From contig BEXV01002438.1 of NCBI GenBank assembly GCA_003118195.1, positions 11,695 to 29,454 on the forward strand: a stretch of 17,760 nucleotides of DNA. Direction: 5' to 3'. Positions 7,049 through 17,271 of this stretch are shown piece by piece (the first letter of the stretch is position 1; every line of letters begins with the position of its first letter). The position numbers were made by a program, and so were the translations under genes. The notes under the pieces are model-generated. The model was not told where the DNA came from and did no database searches. It saw nothing but the letters and a program-made list of their open reading frames with translations. The stretch is from Hemicentrotus pulcherrimus (lineage: Eukaryota; Echinodermata; Echinoidea; Camarodonta; Strongylocentrotidae).

Positions 7049-8462
7049 GGACCAGTATCTGTTTGATTAAAAAGTACTCTTCCTCCGAATTAGGTGTAAT
7101 TCATCCGACAGTGGGAAGTGCAGAATGAGGACCTATTATTTTGCACTCTAAACCCTGCACTCCCGAGTTATCAGCAAGTTCGCCTGCGAACGAGCAGAGA
7201 TGAAGGACAAAGAAATTAAAATGAGGGACCAGGATCAGTTTTCTGCACTGTACACCTTTGTCTAATTGCCTTAGTTGAATTGGACTTTGGACCGAAATTA
7301 AACGTTGCATCGAGGTAGCATTTCTTGCGTCGCGTTTAAAAAAAAAGAAGTTTTATTTGTTCAGGATTTAATTTGTTTTAAGGAAAGTAATACCTCCATC
7401 GACTTTAAACCGTGCCTAAACCCAGCATGGCTGAGGGGGAGGGGGTAGTTTGAGTTCCATTTCATTTTTTTCTATTTACACTTTGCAAAGATAAAAAACT
7501 ACATGATATAGATCAAAATTAATTATATTGGCATAGACTAGAACAGAAATTGATTATTTCAGATTTATTTAATTACATGCAGAAAATTAAAAGGAAGTGA
7601 ACTGAAAAATAAAGAGTGAAATATGGAGAGGCATCTATTGTGAGTTTAGAATGGGCCTCACCAAGACGTTATAACAGTCTTTATAACTTGTGGGAAAGGG
7701 GAAAAATTACAACAATATTTTGTAAAAAGATTAAAGGTAATACAAAGTTTTGGGAAATTTTGTAAATTTGGTGGATAATGATTCTTTACAATTTTGATAT
7801 ATTTGGATGCCCCTGTGGATGTATAATAAGCACTAAAAAATAGCCCCTAAAACACTTCTGCTTTCGAGAAAAAAATGAAAAAAAAAACAAAATTATCGGT
7901 GCTCCCGATAAATATTGAATAATTTCAAATAGCGCATACGGCCATACAATGGCAGCTGCGACCCTGAAAGTTTCAGAATATGTAGTTGTGATATATACCT
8001 ACCAAACGGGAATAGCTTATCGGTCAAAATTAGTCGAGAAACATTGTTTTATAACTTAATCAATATCTTGACCTTGAGAGGTCGCTATACAACATAAAGA
8101 GTTTGTTATTAATAATTTCATAACTTTAGACTCGATTTCAACCGCGACAGTGATCACTGCATACTGTAGGATCTCATATGCTTCCAATATGTTCATTTGA
8201 ACCAAATTCATGACCTCATACCAAAACTTTGTATTAACTTTAACTGATGTCAATCTTAGTAAATCTTATATGTTTCTTTTCAAGTATGTTTCTCTTTTCA
8301 GGATTTTTTAATAAAATAAAAAAATCCCCCAAAACCTTTAAGGTTATTTCTAAGTCATTAGGGAACTATATGTTTCGCTACTGAACACTTTTCCAATTAA
8401 ATAGTCTTGTCACCACCCATTAAACTACCATAATGTGGATACATAAATTTAAAACCTAAAAC
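7049..8462. other. Upstream flank of the transporter gene; no gene recognised
   Basis: If the start at 7048 is right, this region contains the 5' untranslated exon or exons and promoter. I see no compelling TATA box close to it on the minus strand. Open frames at 7101-7310 and 8056-8253 (minus) have no recognisable motifs. An ATTTAAA-rich patch and short duplications (tatgtttctttt, around 8270-8300) are present. Confidence 0.5.
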
Positions 8463-8542
8463 CTAAACATAGGCGATGCGCCGCAGCGACCGCACGATGG
8501 TCTGCACGTCAATAGCCACTTCGATGCGATTTTCAGCAGTAT
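8463..8542 (-). CDS. Candidate terminal exon of an unrecognised gene
   Basis: On the minus strand a good polypyrimidine tract (tcgtcttttcttgtcttgaag) is followed by an open stretch. It ends in TAG and would encode (D)TAENRIEVAIDVQTIV then RSLRRIAYV. Two bases of a split codon come first, so the upstream exon should end in phase 1. The segment is much richer in G and C than its surroundings, and many codons end in G or C (GTG CAG ACC ATC GTG, CTG CGG CGC ATC GCC), which suggests selection for coding. I do not recognise the family, and no matching upstream exon is evident. It lies about 1.4 kb upstream of the transporter start on the same strand. Confidence 0.35.
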
Positions 8543-8602
8543 CTTCAAGACAAGAAAAGACGAGACATTAACATGTCTTCAAAGAATATGATTGTATAAA
8601 AA

Positions 8603-8665
8603 TGATGATAATGATGATGATAATAAAAATAATAATAAGGATAATAATAAGGATAATGATGCTAA
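8603..8665. repeat. ATG/ATA-type trinucleotide repeat tract
   Basis: Interrupted GATGATAAT and AATAATAAGG units. It is a simple repeat without a coding role. Confidence 0.85.
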
Positions 8666-8785
8666 CCCTAATAACATATCAAATAACATAATTTGGCGCC
8701 AAATCCATGTAAAGATAAAATGCTCAAGGCGCACATGTGCAAATTATACATGAACATTCTCATGCTTATCTTCCATTTTCTATTC

Positions 8786-9087
8786 TCAATTGATTTCGCC
8801 TTTGATGTCTTCCCTGGCTCTTTTCTTTTTCATTTCATTTTCAAATTTACGAACGCCATCTTGTTCTCGCTCGTACTCTTTCTTTCAAATTTCAAGAATG
8901 TATTGGCGCCACCAAGCGTCTGTCCTATTTTATGTTTTGTCGCAATGCACTCTGGATGATAAATATCAGCTCTGAACAAACGGTTTGACCTCGGCAGCTT
9001 TGTTGACTGGTGACATGCATGGCGCTGAATAGTAATAAACCATGACGAGGATATTATGGTGATAACAATCAGAGCCATACTGATCAC
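8786..9087 (-). pseudogene. Possible decayed coding segment (membrane-like then charged tail)
   Basis: One minus-strand frame gives a hydrophobic stretch (ISMALIVITIISSSWFITI) followed by a basic stretch to about 8830. A different frame, from about 8925 to a stop at 8786, reads TDAWWRQYILEI, one TGA, then KKEYEREQDGVRKFENEM and a K/R/E-rich end. A membrane anchor plus charged helix is a common small-protein layout, but the two parts are in different frames and a stop interrupts one. Purine-rich DNA yields K/E/R-rich peptides by chance, so this may be nothing. I recognise no family. Confidence 0.15.
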
Positions 9088-9500
9088 CGCTATTCTGTTC
9101 TATTTGGGTCGCATAGGCAGCAAGCAGAAAAGTAAACTTCTAAACGTGAATAATGTCGGCCGATGCGATACAGACTTCAGCACATGACAAAGAAATGAAA
9201 TAGTTGTCTTTATTGCTCAATGTATCAAATGGGGAAAAAGAGGCAACAAAGAGGGATTTCCTATACTAAATTAAACATGCGGGGTTTCTGTAGTCATGAA
9301 AAGGGAGTCCTGCTTTACACCCCCCTTTTTTCTGTCGTTTAATTTTATGCCTTTTCTTTTACTTTTAAAGTGCATTTATGGTCGTACCAATTGAAAAAAT
9401 AAAACAATCATTGCCCATTCATGACACATACACAGACTGGGACACTACTGTTCTTCTACTATTTTCTACATCAATAAAAATCAGTTCAATAAATACATTT

Positions 9501-9665
9501 TCTCCCCCTCCCCCCNCCTTTCTTCTTTATTCTACACCTCACCTCTCATCCTTTCTCTCTCTTTCCTCTGCATCTTACCCCCTCCTCCACCACCCCCCCC
9601 CTCTGTCTCCTCTCTCTATCTCTCTCTCTCCCCCTCTCCCTATCCCTCTCTTTCTCCCACTCTCC
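9501..9665. repeat. CT-rich polypyrimidine tract
   Basis: A long run of C and T (TCTC, CCCC, CTCTCC) including one ambiguous base at 9516 in a C run. The apparent open frame across it is low-complexity proline/serine/leucine and is not a gene. Long polypurine-polypyrimidine tracts can form triplex structures, but none is demonstrated. Confidence 0.85.
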
Positions 9666-10394
9666 CTTATCACCAGCACGACGCCATGCGCGTGCTATTT
9701 AAATTATCTTATCGATTAAAATCTAAAATATATATTTCCTGTCTGTTCTGTCTCCCTGTATTTAACAACATGAATCGTTTTTTTTTTTCCTCGCTTCTTC
9801 CTAATATTTGTCTGTATCCAAACACGAAGACTTGACTCTCCGTTGGGCCCCTCATAAATGTTTACACATAAGTAATTAATACCACATCGCATGACCGTCA
9901 GTCAATATTAACTTGTCCGTGCTATACCGATGTAATGTATTAGGAATATTAAGCTTGTCGCGACATTGTTATAGAACACCGAAAATCTCTAGTAGGTCCA
10001 TGACTATAAAACTAAGGGCATTGTTACGCACAAAAATACAGTCGGACCTATTTTTAAAAAATAATAATACTAGGTACATTTATATAGTGCAGCTACTATA
10101 TGAATCATCTCTACTGCGCTTTAAACAAAGTATAAAATTGTTACTCAGGCTGCGGCTGGGCCGCCATTACAATGCTCTAAACGAAGCATCCAAATAATTT
10201 GTTCCTACCCGGTACCATTTCACTTCACTTCACTATAATAAGGTAGTTTATGATTGTCAGATAAAAATGTCATCGCCTTCACCTTCGTGGAATCCTCCGT
10301 GGAATCGGTTAATGCATTACATGAACATTAGAAACACAGGAAAAGTCAAAAAGGTTAATAACAGCAATACCGACAAATTATAATGACATAACTG

Positions 10395-10540
10395 ACAATG
10401 ATGATAATAAATAATTATAATATTAGTAATAATAATAATAATGATAATATCAGTAATACTGATAATAAAAACCAGGATGATAATAGGAACAATAATAATA
10501 ATGATCATATAATGATGTCGATAATAATAATAATCATACG
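10395..10540. repeat. AAT/GAT-type trinucleotide repeat tract
   Basis: Imperfect ATA/AAT/GAT units. Open frames on both strands are poly-isoleucine or poly-asparagine shadows of the repeat. Confidence 0.85.
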
Positions 10541-10810
10541 CAACAGTATTCGGGAAAGGAAAATAAAATGCTATAATACATAAAGATGATAATCAGTCTT
10601 CTGCTTTGATCATGAAATACCGAACATATGGGCACTGTCTTTTTGATCTAATTACTTAGCCTAGATATTATGTTTATTTGCTCGTAGAACTGTTATTGTT
10701 ATCGAAACGCATGACGTGCAGGCTATATACAGAAGGCGATATGAAATGGGAGTGAGAGGGAGAGAACAGCAGGGTAGATCGGAGAGGGGTACTTTTTAGC
10801 TACTAAGCCA

Positions 10811-11191
10811 GATGCGCACAATGCGTCATTTATCGGTCGCAGGACTGCGTCAGCGACTGGCACTGTCTGTGACAAACCATTTGAGAGTGACGTCATACAA
10901 AATGTTAATGAAAAATGAACAGGTCTAACAGGTAATGTGTAACTGACTTTGAAAGTGGTAAATAACCTTCAAAGGCTCAATTAGCGCAGGTTGACGCTTA
11001 GTTATTACATACTTTGCACACGTGGCGTCATTGTGATTGCGCCATCACATTTGGCAATAAAGCTTTTATGACGGGAAATATGTACATGCGCTATTTATTT
11101 TGTGATGGAATTGAACAGAAAGGGCGCGTCTCTAAGACTGCCCCAAGTCACTGACGCAGCGCTACGTCCCTGATAGACGCATCGTGTGCAA
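10811..11191. mobile_element. Non-autonomous inverted-repeat element with about 60-bp arms
   Basis: The left arm 10811-10870 contains GCGCACAATGCGTCATTTAT and CTGCGTCAGCGACTGG. The reverse complement of 11135-11191 contains GCACACGATGCGTCTATC and CTGCGTCAGTGACTTGG in the same order and spacing, then CAGTC as in the left arm's CTGTC. The outer motif recurs inside at about 11014-11035 (TTTGCACACGTGGCGTCATT), like a subterminal repeat. The total is about 381 bp, with no coding capacity. Target duplication is unclear, so the superfamily is not assigned. It is richer in G and C than its flanks. Confidence 0.6.
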
Positions 11192-11261
11192 CAAATGTTA
11201 AGAGTAACAAAGGATCTGACTTAATTCAAGACAAGCTCATCTAGGCAATGCAAAATAGCTG

Positions 11262-11269
11262 TATATAAA
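11262..11269 (+). promoter_or_regulatory. TATA-box-like TATATAAA
   Basis: It lies 77 bp upstream of the ATG at 11346, a reasonable distance for a TATA box plus short leader. In AT-rich DNA such octamers are common, so the evidence is only positional. Confidence 0.2.
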
Positions 11270-11345
11270 TTCACCATAAAGTTGTGTTGGTTCGACCTAA
11301 GATACAAAATCATCACATTGAGTAACGTGATGCTACAAAGGAAAC

Positions 11346-11690
11346 ATGTTCTTCTACTTGTTCAAATGTTTTAAATCAGTCTACATTCATTATGATAAAT
11401 TAGGGCGTGTGGATATTCATGTATTACGAGGAAAATATGTAAAGGAGAATAAGAAATATGAACATTTATTCTTGGTTTCTGTTCGTGCTAAGTCTTACGT
11501 GCTTGACCCGGCTTCACCTATAATCCTCTATTGGAAACCTGGAGTAAAAACTAGGTCGGGATGGAGGTTTGTCGAAAAAGTTGTCATGAAATCACGTTCG
11601 GAAATCATTTTCCAAATCAAAAGAGCCGTAAACGTGACAATGTCGGTACTTTTGCGCCCAATCTCTCTCCATAATATTTTGGTTACATAG
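11346..11690 (+). CDS. Hypothetical 114-codon open frame
   Basis: An ATG-initiated frame encodes a basic protein starting MFFYLFKCFKSVYIHYDKLG, with a later SPIILYWKPGVKTRSGW segment, and ends at TAG. It is one of the longest ATG-initiated frames here, is not low-complexity, and has a TATA-like box upstream and an AATTAAA about 55 bp after the stop. I see no signal peptide, conserved domain or recognisable motif. A chance frame or an old repeat remnant is as likely as a gene. Confidence 0.15.
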   Translation: MFFYLFKCFKSVYIHYDKLGRVDIHVLRGKYVKENKKYEHLFLVSVRAKSYVLDPASPIILYWKPGVKTRSGWRFVEKVVMKSRSEIIFQIKRAVNVTMSVLLRPISLHNILVT

Positions 11691-13546
11691 AAAAGCCGGA
11701 TTAAAGAGAACTCGTTGAAATAATATATTGTTAGAAGAAGGCACAATTAAATTTATATATCATCATGAATTCAAGTTCTTGGATTTTGATAATATTTCAT
11801 TAAACAGAATGTTGCTAAACTACAGCCAGATGAAGAAAAAAATACATGGTGATTATAATTCCCCGAGATGGTAAATGGCTGTAAATTCCTTCCAACTGTC
11901 ACCTTGCTATCGTGGTTTAACTTAATGTGCGTGTTGTGTTTCCTCTCCTTCAGTCTTTGTACCATACATCCATGAAAGAAAATTATGCTATTATTACCAT
12001 TTGGTATTAAGGTTCCTTAAAAAAATAAAGGATGTGAATGCTTGACAGGTAATTAGATGTATTTGTATGATCTATAGGGTTTATGTACAAATTTAAATTC
12101 TCGGTATTTTTTTTCTTCATTTGTGCAAACTAAACATTTGTTTCGTCTAGCTCTACCCCCTTCAAAATGTTAAGGCAACGCCCCTGATTTGCCAAAAAAT
12201 AAAACTGTTGTGCAGGAAAACTTTTCTGTATTATAATTTTACCGACAGAATTGATAATAAAGACTATAATAATAATCCTAATGACGTATTGTAGGTCCGT
12301 GACTCACCGTATTAGTTATAATTATCATACCATTAATTTCGACGGCAAGTACCGTAAACATCGCAAATGATTATGATATCATGATAATGATCCTATTACA
12401 TTAAAACAATATATCCTCAGCTAATACTTGCCGCGCGTGACCTATGACCCTTAAGTGGTGTATCCAGACATTGAGCATTAAGGGGGAGCCTCTTTAGCGG
12501 GGGAGGAAAAATATATCTAGGCAGCCCCGCTCAACGGAGACATTCCACTGGTGCTATTTATTTACTTATTTCATTTCATTTCCACACATCGTTTTACTTA
12601 CTTATTGCTTTTCATTAATTTATTCATTAATTGATTATTATTGATTGATTGATTTATTGATTGATTCATTGTTTTGAATTTGTTTGATAATTAGTTATTG
12701 TATTTATTTATTTATCTATCTAATATGTATTTCAATTGATCTATCTAAGTTATCTATACGTTGTTTTTTTGTTGTTGTTGCTCTGTGCTTTCAAATGAAG
12801 GGAGGATGCATGTTCTATGCCAGGTACACTAACTAACCTTTAATGACGTAAGATGAAATAAATGGAACAAATATGAAAAATTGATATTGGCAGCTGCACT
12901 AAAAAGTGAAATAATTATAAAAATAATAATGAAAAAACGCAATATGCATCCTAGGGATATTTGTAGATGAATGCAGCACATTTTATTACCCGTTGATGAC
13001 GTTCTTTTTCCCTGCCATTTTGACAAGGCAACTTCTCGATGAACGAGCAATTTAGAACAGTAAATATGCTTGAAATCACCATAACCATTTCAAAATATAT
13101 TTATGTGCAATTCAAGCATTTGGCATATTTAAAAGGACTTTTTACAAAGGTTGCTTAAGAGGAATATTGCCCTGATAATCCGCGTAGATTGAAGAGGACA
13201 AAATACGGTTGCCCGTAAACTGGCATGATTGCGAAAGCGTAGTACGATCAACTACTTGTAATGGAAGTAGAAAAAGGTGTGTTGTAATGATACCCATTAA
13301 TTCCTGGATACCTCAACAAGCTTTTTGAATAAAACATTAGAAACATGCGCACTGTAGGGAATTATTATCGACAGTTTATTTCTTTAAGGTCCTCAGTAGC
13401 ACCACGACCGAGCTTATTAATGACTCTCGATTTACCGTCAGTTTATAGTCTCTGTGTTCAGTCCTTCTATTCCCTACTTATACAATCTTCTTTGTTCAGT
13501 CCTTTACCTAGGCCTGACTTTCTTTCACCATTTCTTTTCTAAATTC
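11691..13546. other. Intergenic; no gene recognised
   Basis: AT-rich with a tetranucleotide-rich block (12556-12780, described separately). A locally G-rich stretch lies at about 12480-12545. I see no exon-like segment with convincing splice sites on either strand. Confidence 0.5.
12556..12780. repeat. TTTA/TTGA/TCTA tetranucleotide-rich tract
   Basis: Diverged runs of TTTA, ATTGATTG, TATCTATC and TTGTTG units. It is simple-sequence DNA. Confidence 0.8.
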
Positions 13547-13740
13547 GCTCGCACACACACCCACCCACACACACACATAAACACACGCACACACGAACAC
13601 ACGAACACACGAACACACGCACGCACACGTTTGTGGTGTAAACCAAGGACTCGTATTACAAAGTAGTATGCACACACGCACATACACTCACACACACACT
13701 CTCACACACACAGCACCCACACACATCACGCACGCACACG
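13547..13740. repeat. CA-rich microsatellite with ACGAACAC variant block
   Basis: Two CA tracts (about 13551-13628 and 13671-13740) are separated by about 40 bp of unique sequence. The first includes a short tandem of acacgaac units. Alternating purine-pyrimidine DNA of this kind can adopt Z-form, which is a known property and not seen directly here. The open frames here are repeat shadows. Confidence 0.88.
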
Positions 13741-14064
13741 AAATAACTGCGATAAAACATTTTCGCCGCTTCTTCATCATCTTGCGTCCCCCCCCCCCCA
13801 TCATCGGCGGTACATGAAAGGTATATATGCATAGAGGTAGTGCCCATTTATCTCCGATCTGTGTCTGTTTTCCTCTCGCTGAAATGTCGCCGCAAGGTGC
13901 CTTATCAAACCCGAGGGGTCGGGGGGGGGGATCGATAAGAGAAAAGGTATTATTTCATATTAACCTTTCCTAAACAAGATGAATATGTCTTAACAAAACA
14001 AAAACAAAAACCCACATTTAATGTCATGTTTTTGTTGTTCTAGTCTTTTTTTTGTTGTTGTTCT

Positions 14065-14235
14065 TTGTCTCTTTTCTCTCTCACTCTCTTTCTCTCTGTC
14101 ACTCTCTTTCTTCCTTTTACTATTTCTATTTCTCTCTCTCTCTCTCTCCTCTGTTATATTCTCCGCTCTATCCTATGTTTTTGTTCCTCTAAAGTGTTTT
14201 TGTTCTTTTGCATCTCTCTCTCTCTCTCTCTTTCC
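14065..14235. repeat. TC-rich polypyrimidine tract
   Basis: Interrupted (TC)n runs, for example near 14132-14150 and 14215-14231. The overlapping serine/leucine-rich open frames reflect the repeat and are not called as genes. Confidence 0.88.
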
Positions 14236-17148
14236 TATTTGCAGTCTCTTTATCCTCAGATATCCCTCTAAAATTCCTTTTTATTGACATTTATAAAGGA
14301 CGATGCAAGTATAAAATGCATTTTTCATCTTTAGTTGTTATGATGATAATAATTTGTTTGTATTATATCTCACGGCAGTTACATGCACTTCGCCGGCGCC
14401 GTATCTGTCTCCATAAAATATAATCTTGTCTCATTCAGCTCATATTGATGCCTGCTTTGCAGCAACGTTTGCCCCTATGTTTCGTATTTCTGTTTTAATG
14501 TGATATATACTTTTAAACAGAAACGTGATTTATGCCAGCTTTCCATTGCCCGTAAAAGAGAAATGTATGAAAAAAATAACCAGAGCATCGACACGTTTCC
14601 ATGCAATATTGATATTGATTCAATTTAATTTAATTAGACAAAATGGTTTGCAGCAATAAACTGAATTGCACATGTATAAATGAGATGAAAAATAAAATCA
14701 ATATTCACATTTCATAGCAATATATACAAATCATGCATGCTAAAAGGCTTTAAAAGAGATTAGCCTTCACAGGAAAATGGCCTTTGCTAATACTTCACAT
14801 TCACTGTATGCCATCCTTCGTTTTGTATTTTTTATGTCTACTATACATGTTTGTATATCTATCTTTTCCATGTGGTATATATGTCATATTATATTGACTT
14901 TTACATTTTGTTTTACTTTTCATTATTATATTTTTATGTTATAAAGAGATGAGAAATAAACTTAATTGACAAAGATTACGTCCGAAAAATGTTTGTAATC
15001 GTATATTAATACTTATATGTTATTAAGTATGACATCGTTTTAAAAAACAGTCTTTTATGATACGATTATAATGTCTCGACCTCCTTCACAATTGTATCTC
15101 GAGTCCTTCCATGATGTATAAGACCGAGGGCGCTCATCAAATTTTCCTTGTCAAAGCATGGCCACACTTTACTGCATGTCATCACAAAGATCAGTGGCAT
15201 AATGTGATGTGGGGCATCACTATTGAGGGGGAGGGGGCACTGGGCCTTTTATGTAAACAAAAATTGAATTCGAATTTGTATCATGTCATGAAAAGCTAAG
15301 TTGGTCATTAAATGAGGTGAAGATGTGGGAGGGTTTGTAACATTTTATTCTAAAGTTTCCTTCCCTCCTCCCTTTATTCATTTAATTCTCCCACTCTTTG
15401 TGTTCTATTCGCTATTAATTTTAGGGGATTTTTAGGGGGTGCGCCCCCGTGACTCCTGTAGCTACCGCATGGGCTTAGCCTCTTAGGTCTCTGGTGTAAT
15501 GATTGTCAGGTTGCGTGATAAATGATGACTGAATAACAATCCAATCCATTGACGTCATTGATTCGATCCGTTTAGAACATTTCATGTGAATTACCGAAGA
15601 GCACCGTTATAGAACATGCCATGGCTAATGTGCCATAAGAAGGAATTCATCAAGGGGAGATAAGCAATTTTTGATGATGAATCAGCGTTTAAATAAAACC
15701 ACAAAATCGGAAGAATCGGATCATAAAATGCATGTTTTACTGATGATATGTCATTTTAACTGGATGTGCGTTTCATTTAGAAGTAAACAGATTAATATCA
15801 GCTTGCGGTAATATTAACTTAAATGACCCTGAACTGTTAGCCTCTCGAAAAACTAAAATTGGTTTTTGTAAACATCATTTTAAAGACCCTATCTTGAAGG
15901 ATATAACAACGGACGTTGAATGGCCTTTGACAAATTGCCTTGCGGCAGCTGTAAAGAGCAGATTTCTTTCCAAATCAATGTCTATCGTTTTTTAAATATA
16001 CGTATTTGTAGCGATACACTGCGATATAGGCATACATGTATAAAGCTCCGCGTTGTTTTGTTCCATCAAATCAAGATAAATTTAGTTCTGAAAAGTGTCA
16101 CGACAAGCACAAAAGTGATAGTAGACGGGAGGGGGTGGGTGGGGGAATCGCCGTCATATTTACTTCAGTTTTTATATAGTTAGTAATGCATTAAAATTTA
16201 AAAATATATGTTTATACATTAAACTTATGTGTTGTAATCTATAAAACAATATTATTGATAAAGTTGATACTTCAATAATTACAGGACTTATTATGGCACT
16301 GGAAACTCAGGATAGTTAACTTATGGATAGTTTTGTTAAGTGTGTGAGTGCATTATATGCGACCAATTGAACATTGTACACTGACCAAGGTCAGTTATTC
16401 TGGTTATTGCAATTTCATACGAAAATATCCGTATATCTTCGAAACAACATGAAATAGAATAAGATTGCGAAGTTAAAAAAGAACCCTTGTCCGTAAGGTA
16501 AGGTAATAACACGCTACCTTCATCTTTTTTTTCAATACATTTTCACAATTCAGTAAATTATTACAAAACAAGTTTTCCCTTCTACTATTTATGACTGCAA
16601 ATGCAATTATCGTTCCTGTAATACTGTATTGTATTGAAAGGCAATATAATCTCCAACACGAGCCCCGCTTTAATTCAATAAACGTGCCCGAACTAAAGGA
16701 CGTATGGTTCACGGGCTTCGTGCGTTTTACACAGCGATACAAGGTACTGAATCAAACACGCGAATATTGGGGAGAAAATGGGAAAGAAAGACATCGTTTG
16801 TTCACGAATTCTGAAATAACTGCACAAAATGGAAACGTAAAAATATTACAGTCCTCTAGAGTATAATATTGCTCAAAAGTGGGTATAGATTATGAAATTT
16901 TTGAAGTGTATCTAATGGGTGAATTTCATCGTCAAATGGAACTTGATGGGGAAATTATACGGAGGAAAATGCTCGCCGTATACATGGTGTAGCAGTTAAA
17001 CGGCGTGCCACGTAGGGCATGGAATCTGTACAGGCACATCAAAGCTTTCATAGTCATATTACGTGATCAATGAGAAATAATGGGTAGCGTTCGTACTCTG
17101 GACCTATTAACATGATTAACGAGGGGATTTATCACTAGGGTGTCCAGA
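14236..17148. other. Intergenic; no gene recognised
   Basis: AT-rich sequence. Open frames at 15111-15299, 15920-16183 and 16591-16866 are short and lack motifs or plausible splice context. A GGGGG-TGCG-CCCCC hairpin lies at 15435-15448, and a palindromic TGACGTCA at 15550-15557. Confidence 0.5.
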
Positions 17149-17164
17149 GGGGCTTTGAAGCCCC
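17149..17164. repeat. Perfect short inverted repeat GGGGCTT/AAGCCCC
   Basis: Seven-base arms with a two-base centre, extendable to GAG/CTC with one bulged C. It may be a hairpin or the remnant of a dispersed repeat, and no poly-T follows to suggest a terminator. Confidence 0.6.
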
Positions 17165-17189
17165 CTCAAGGTTAGACTACACCCCCCTC

Positions 17190-17230
17190 CTTCACGCAAA
17201 CACACACACGCACACGCACACACGTACACA
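17190..17230. repeat. CA-rich microsatellite
   Basis: Interrupted CA/CACG units just before the tandem repeat at the window's right end. Confidence 0.85.
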
Positions 17231-17271
17231 GAAAAAAGTTAAACTTTATTATGATGAATGTTGCTTAAAAC

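Larger units (their letters stand above)
9088..10810. other. Intergenic, microsatellite-rich; no gene
   Basis: Apart from the CT-rich tract (9501-9665) and the TAA/TGA-type tract (10395-10540) described separately, I see AT-rich sequence without motifs. It includes a short ttcacttcact duplication near 10219. Open frames here are translations of simple repeats or start at non-ATG codons. Confidence 0.55.

Noticed and set aside
8451..8468. Telomere-like aaacctaaaacctaaac
   Set aside because: Only two units, and not a known animal telomere repeat.
9378..9719. 113-codon plus-strand open frame
   Set aside because: It is largely translation of the CT-rich tract and contains an ambiguous base.
10317..10583. 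Open frames on both strands
   Set aside because: They are poly-Ile/poly-Asn translations of a trinucleotide repeat.
13547..13740. CRISPR-like spaced repeats
   Set aside because: Units are contiguous microsatellite and not repeat-spacer structure; the DNA is eukaryotic.
13454..13847. Open frames over CA repeats
   Set aside because: Translations of alternating CA units; no gene.
14021..14287. Serine/leucine-rich open frames
   Set aside because: Products of the TC-rich tract that mimic a membrane protein.
16473..16866. Overlapping open frames on both strands, about 90 codons each
   Set aside because: Non-repetitive, but without motifs, splice context or similarity I can recognise; opposite-strand overlap suggests chance.
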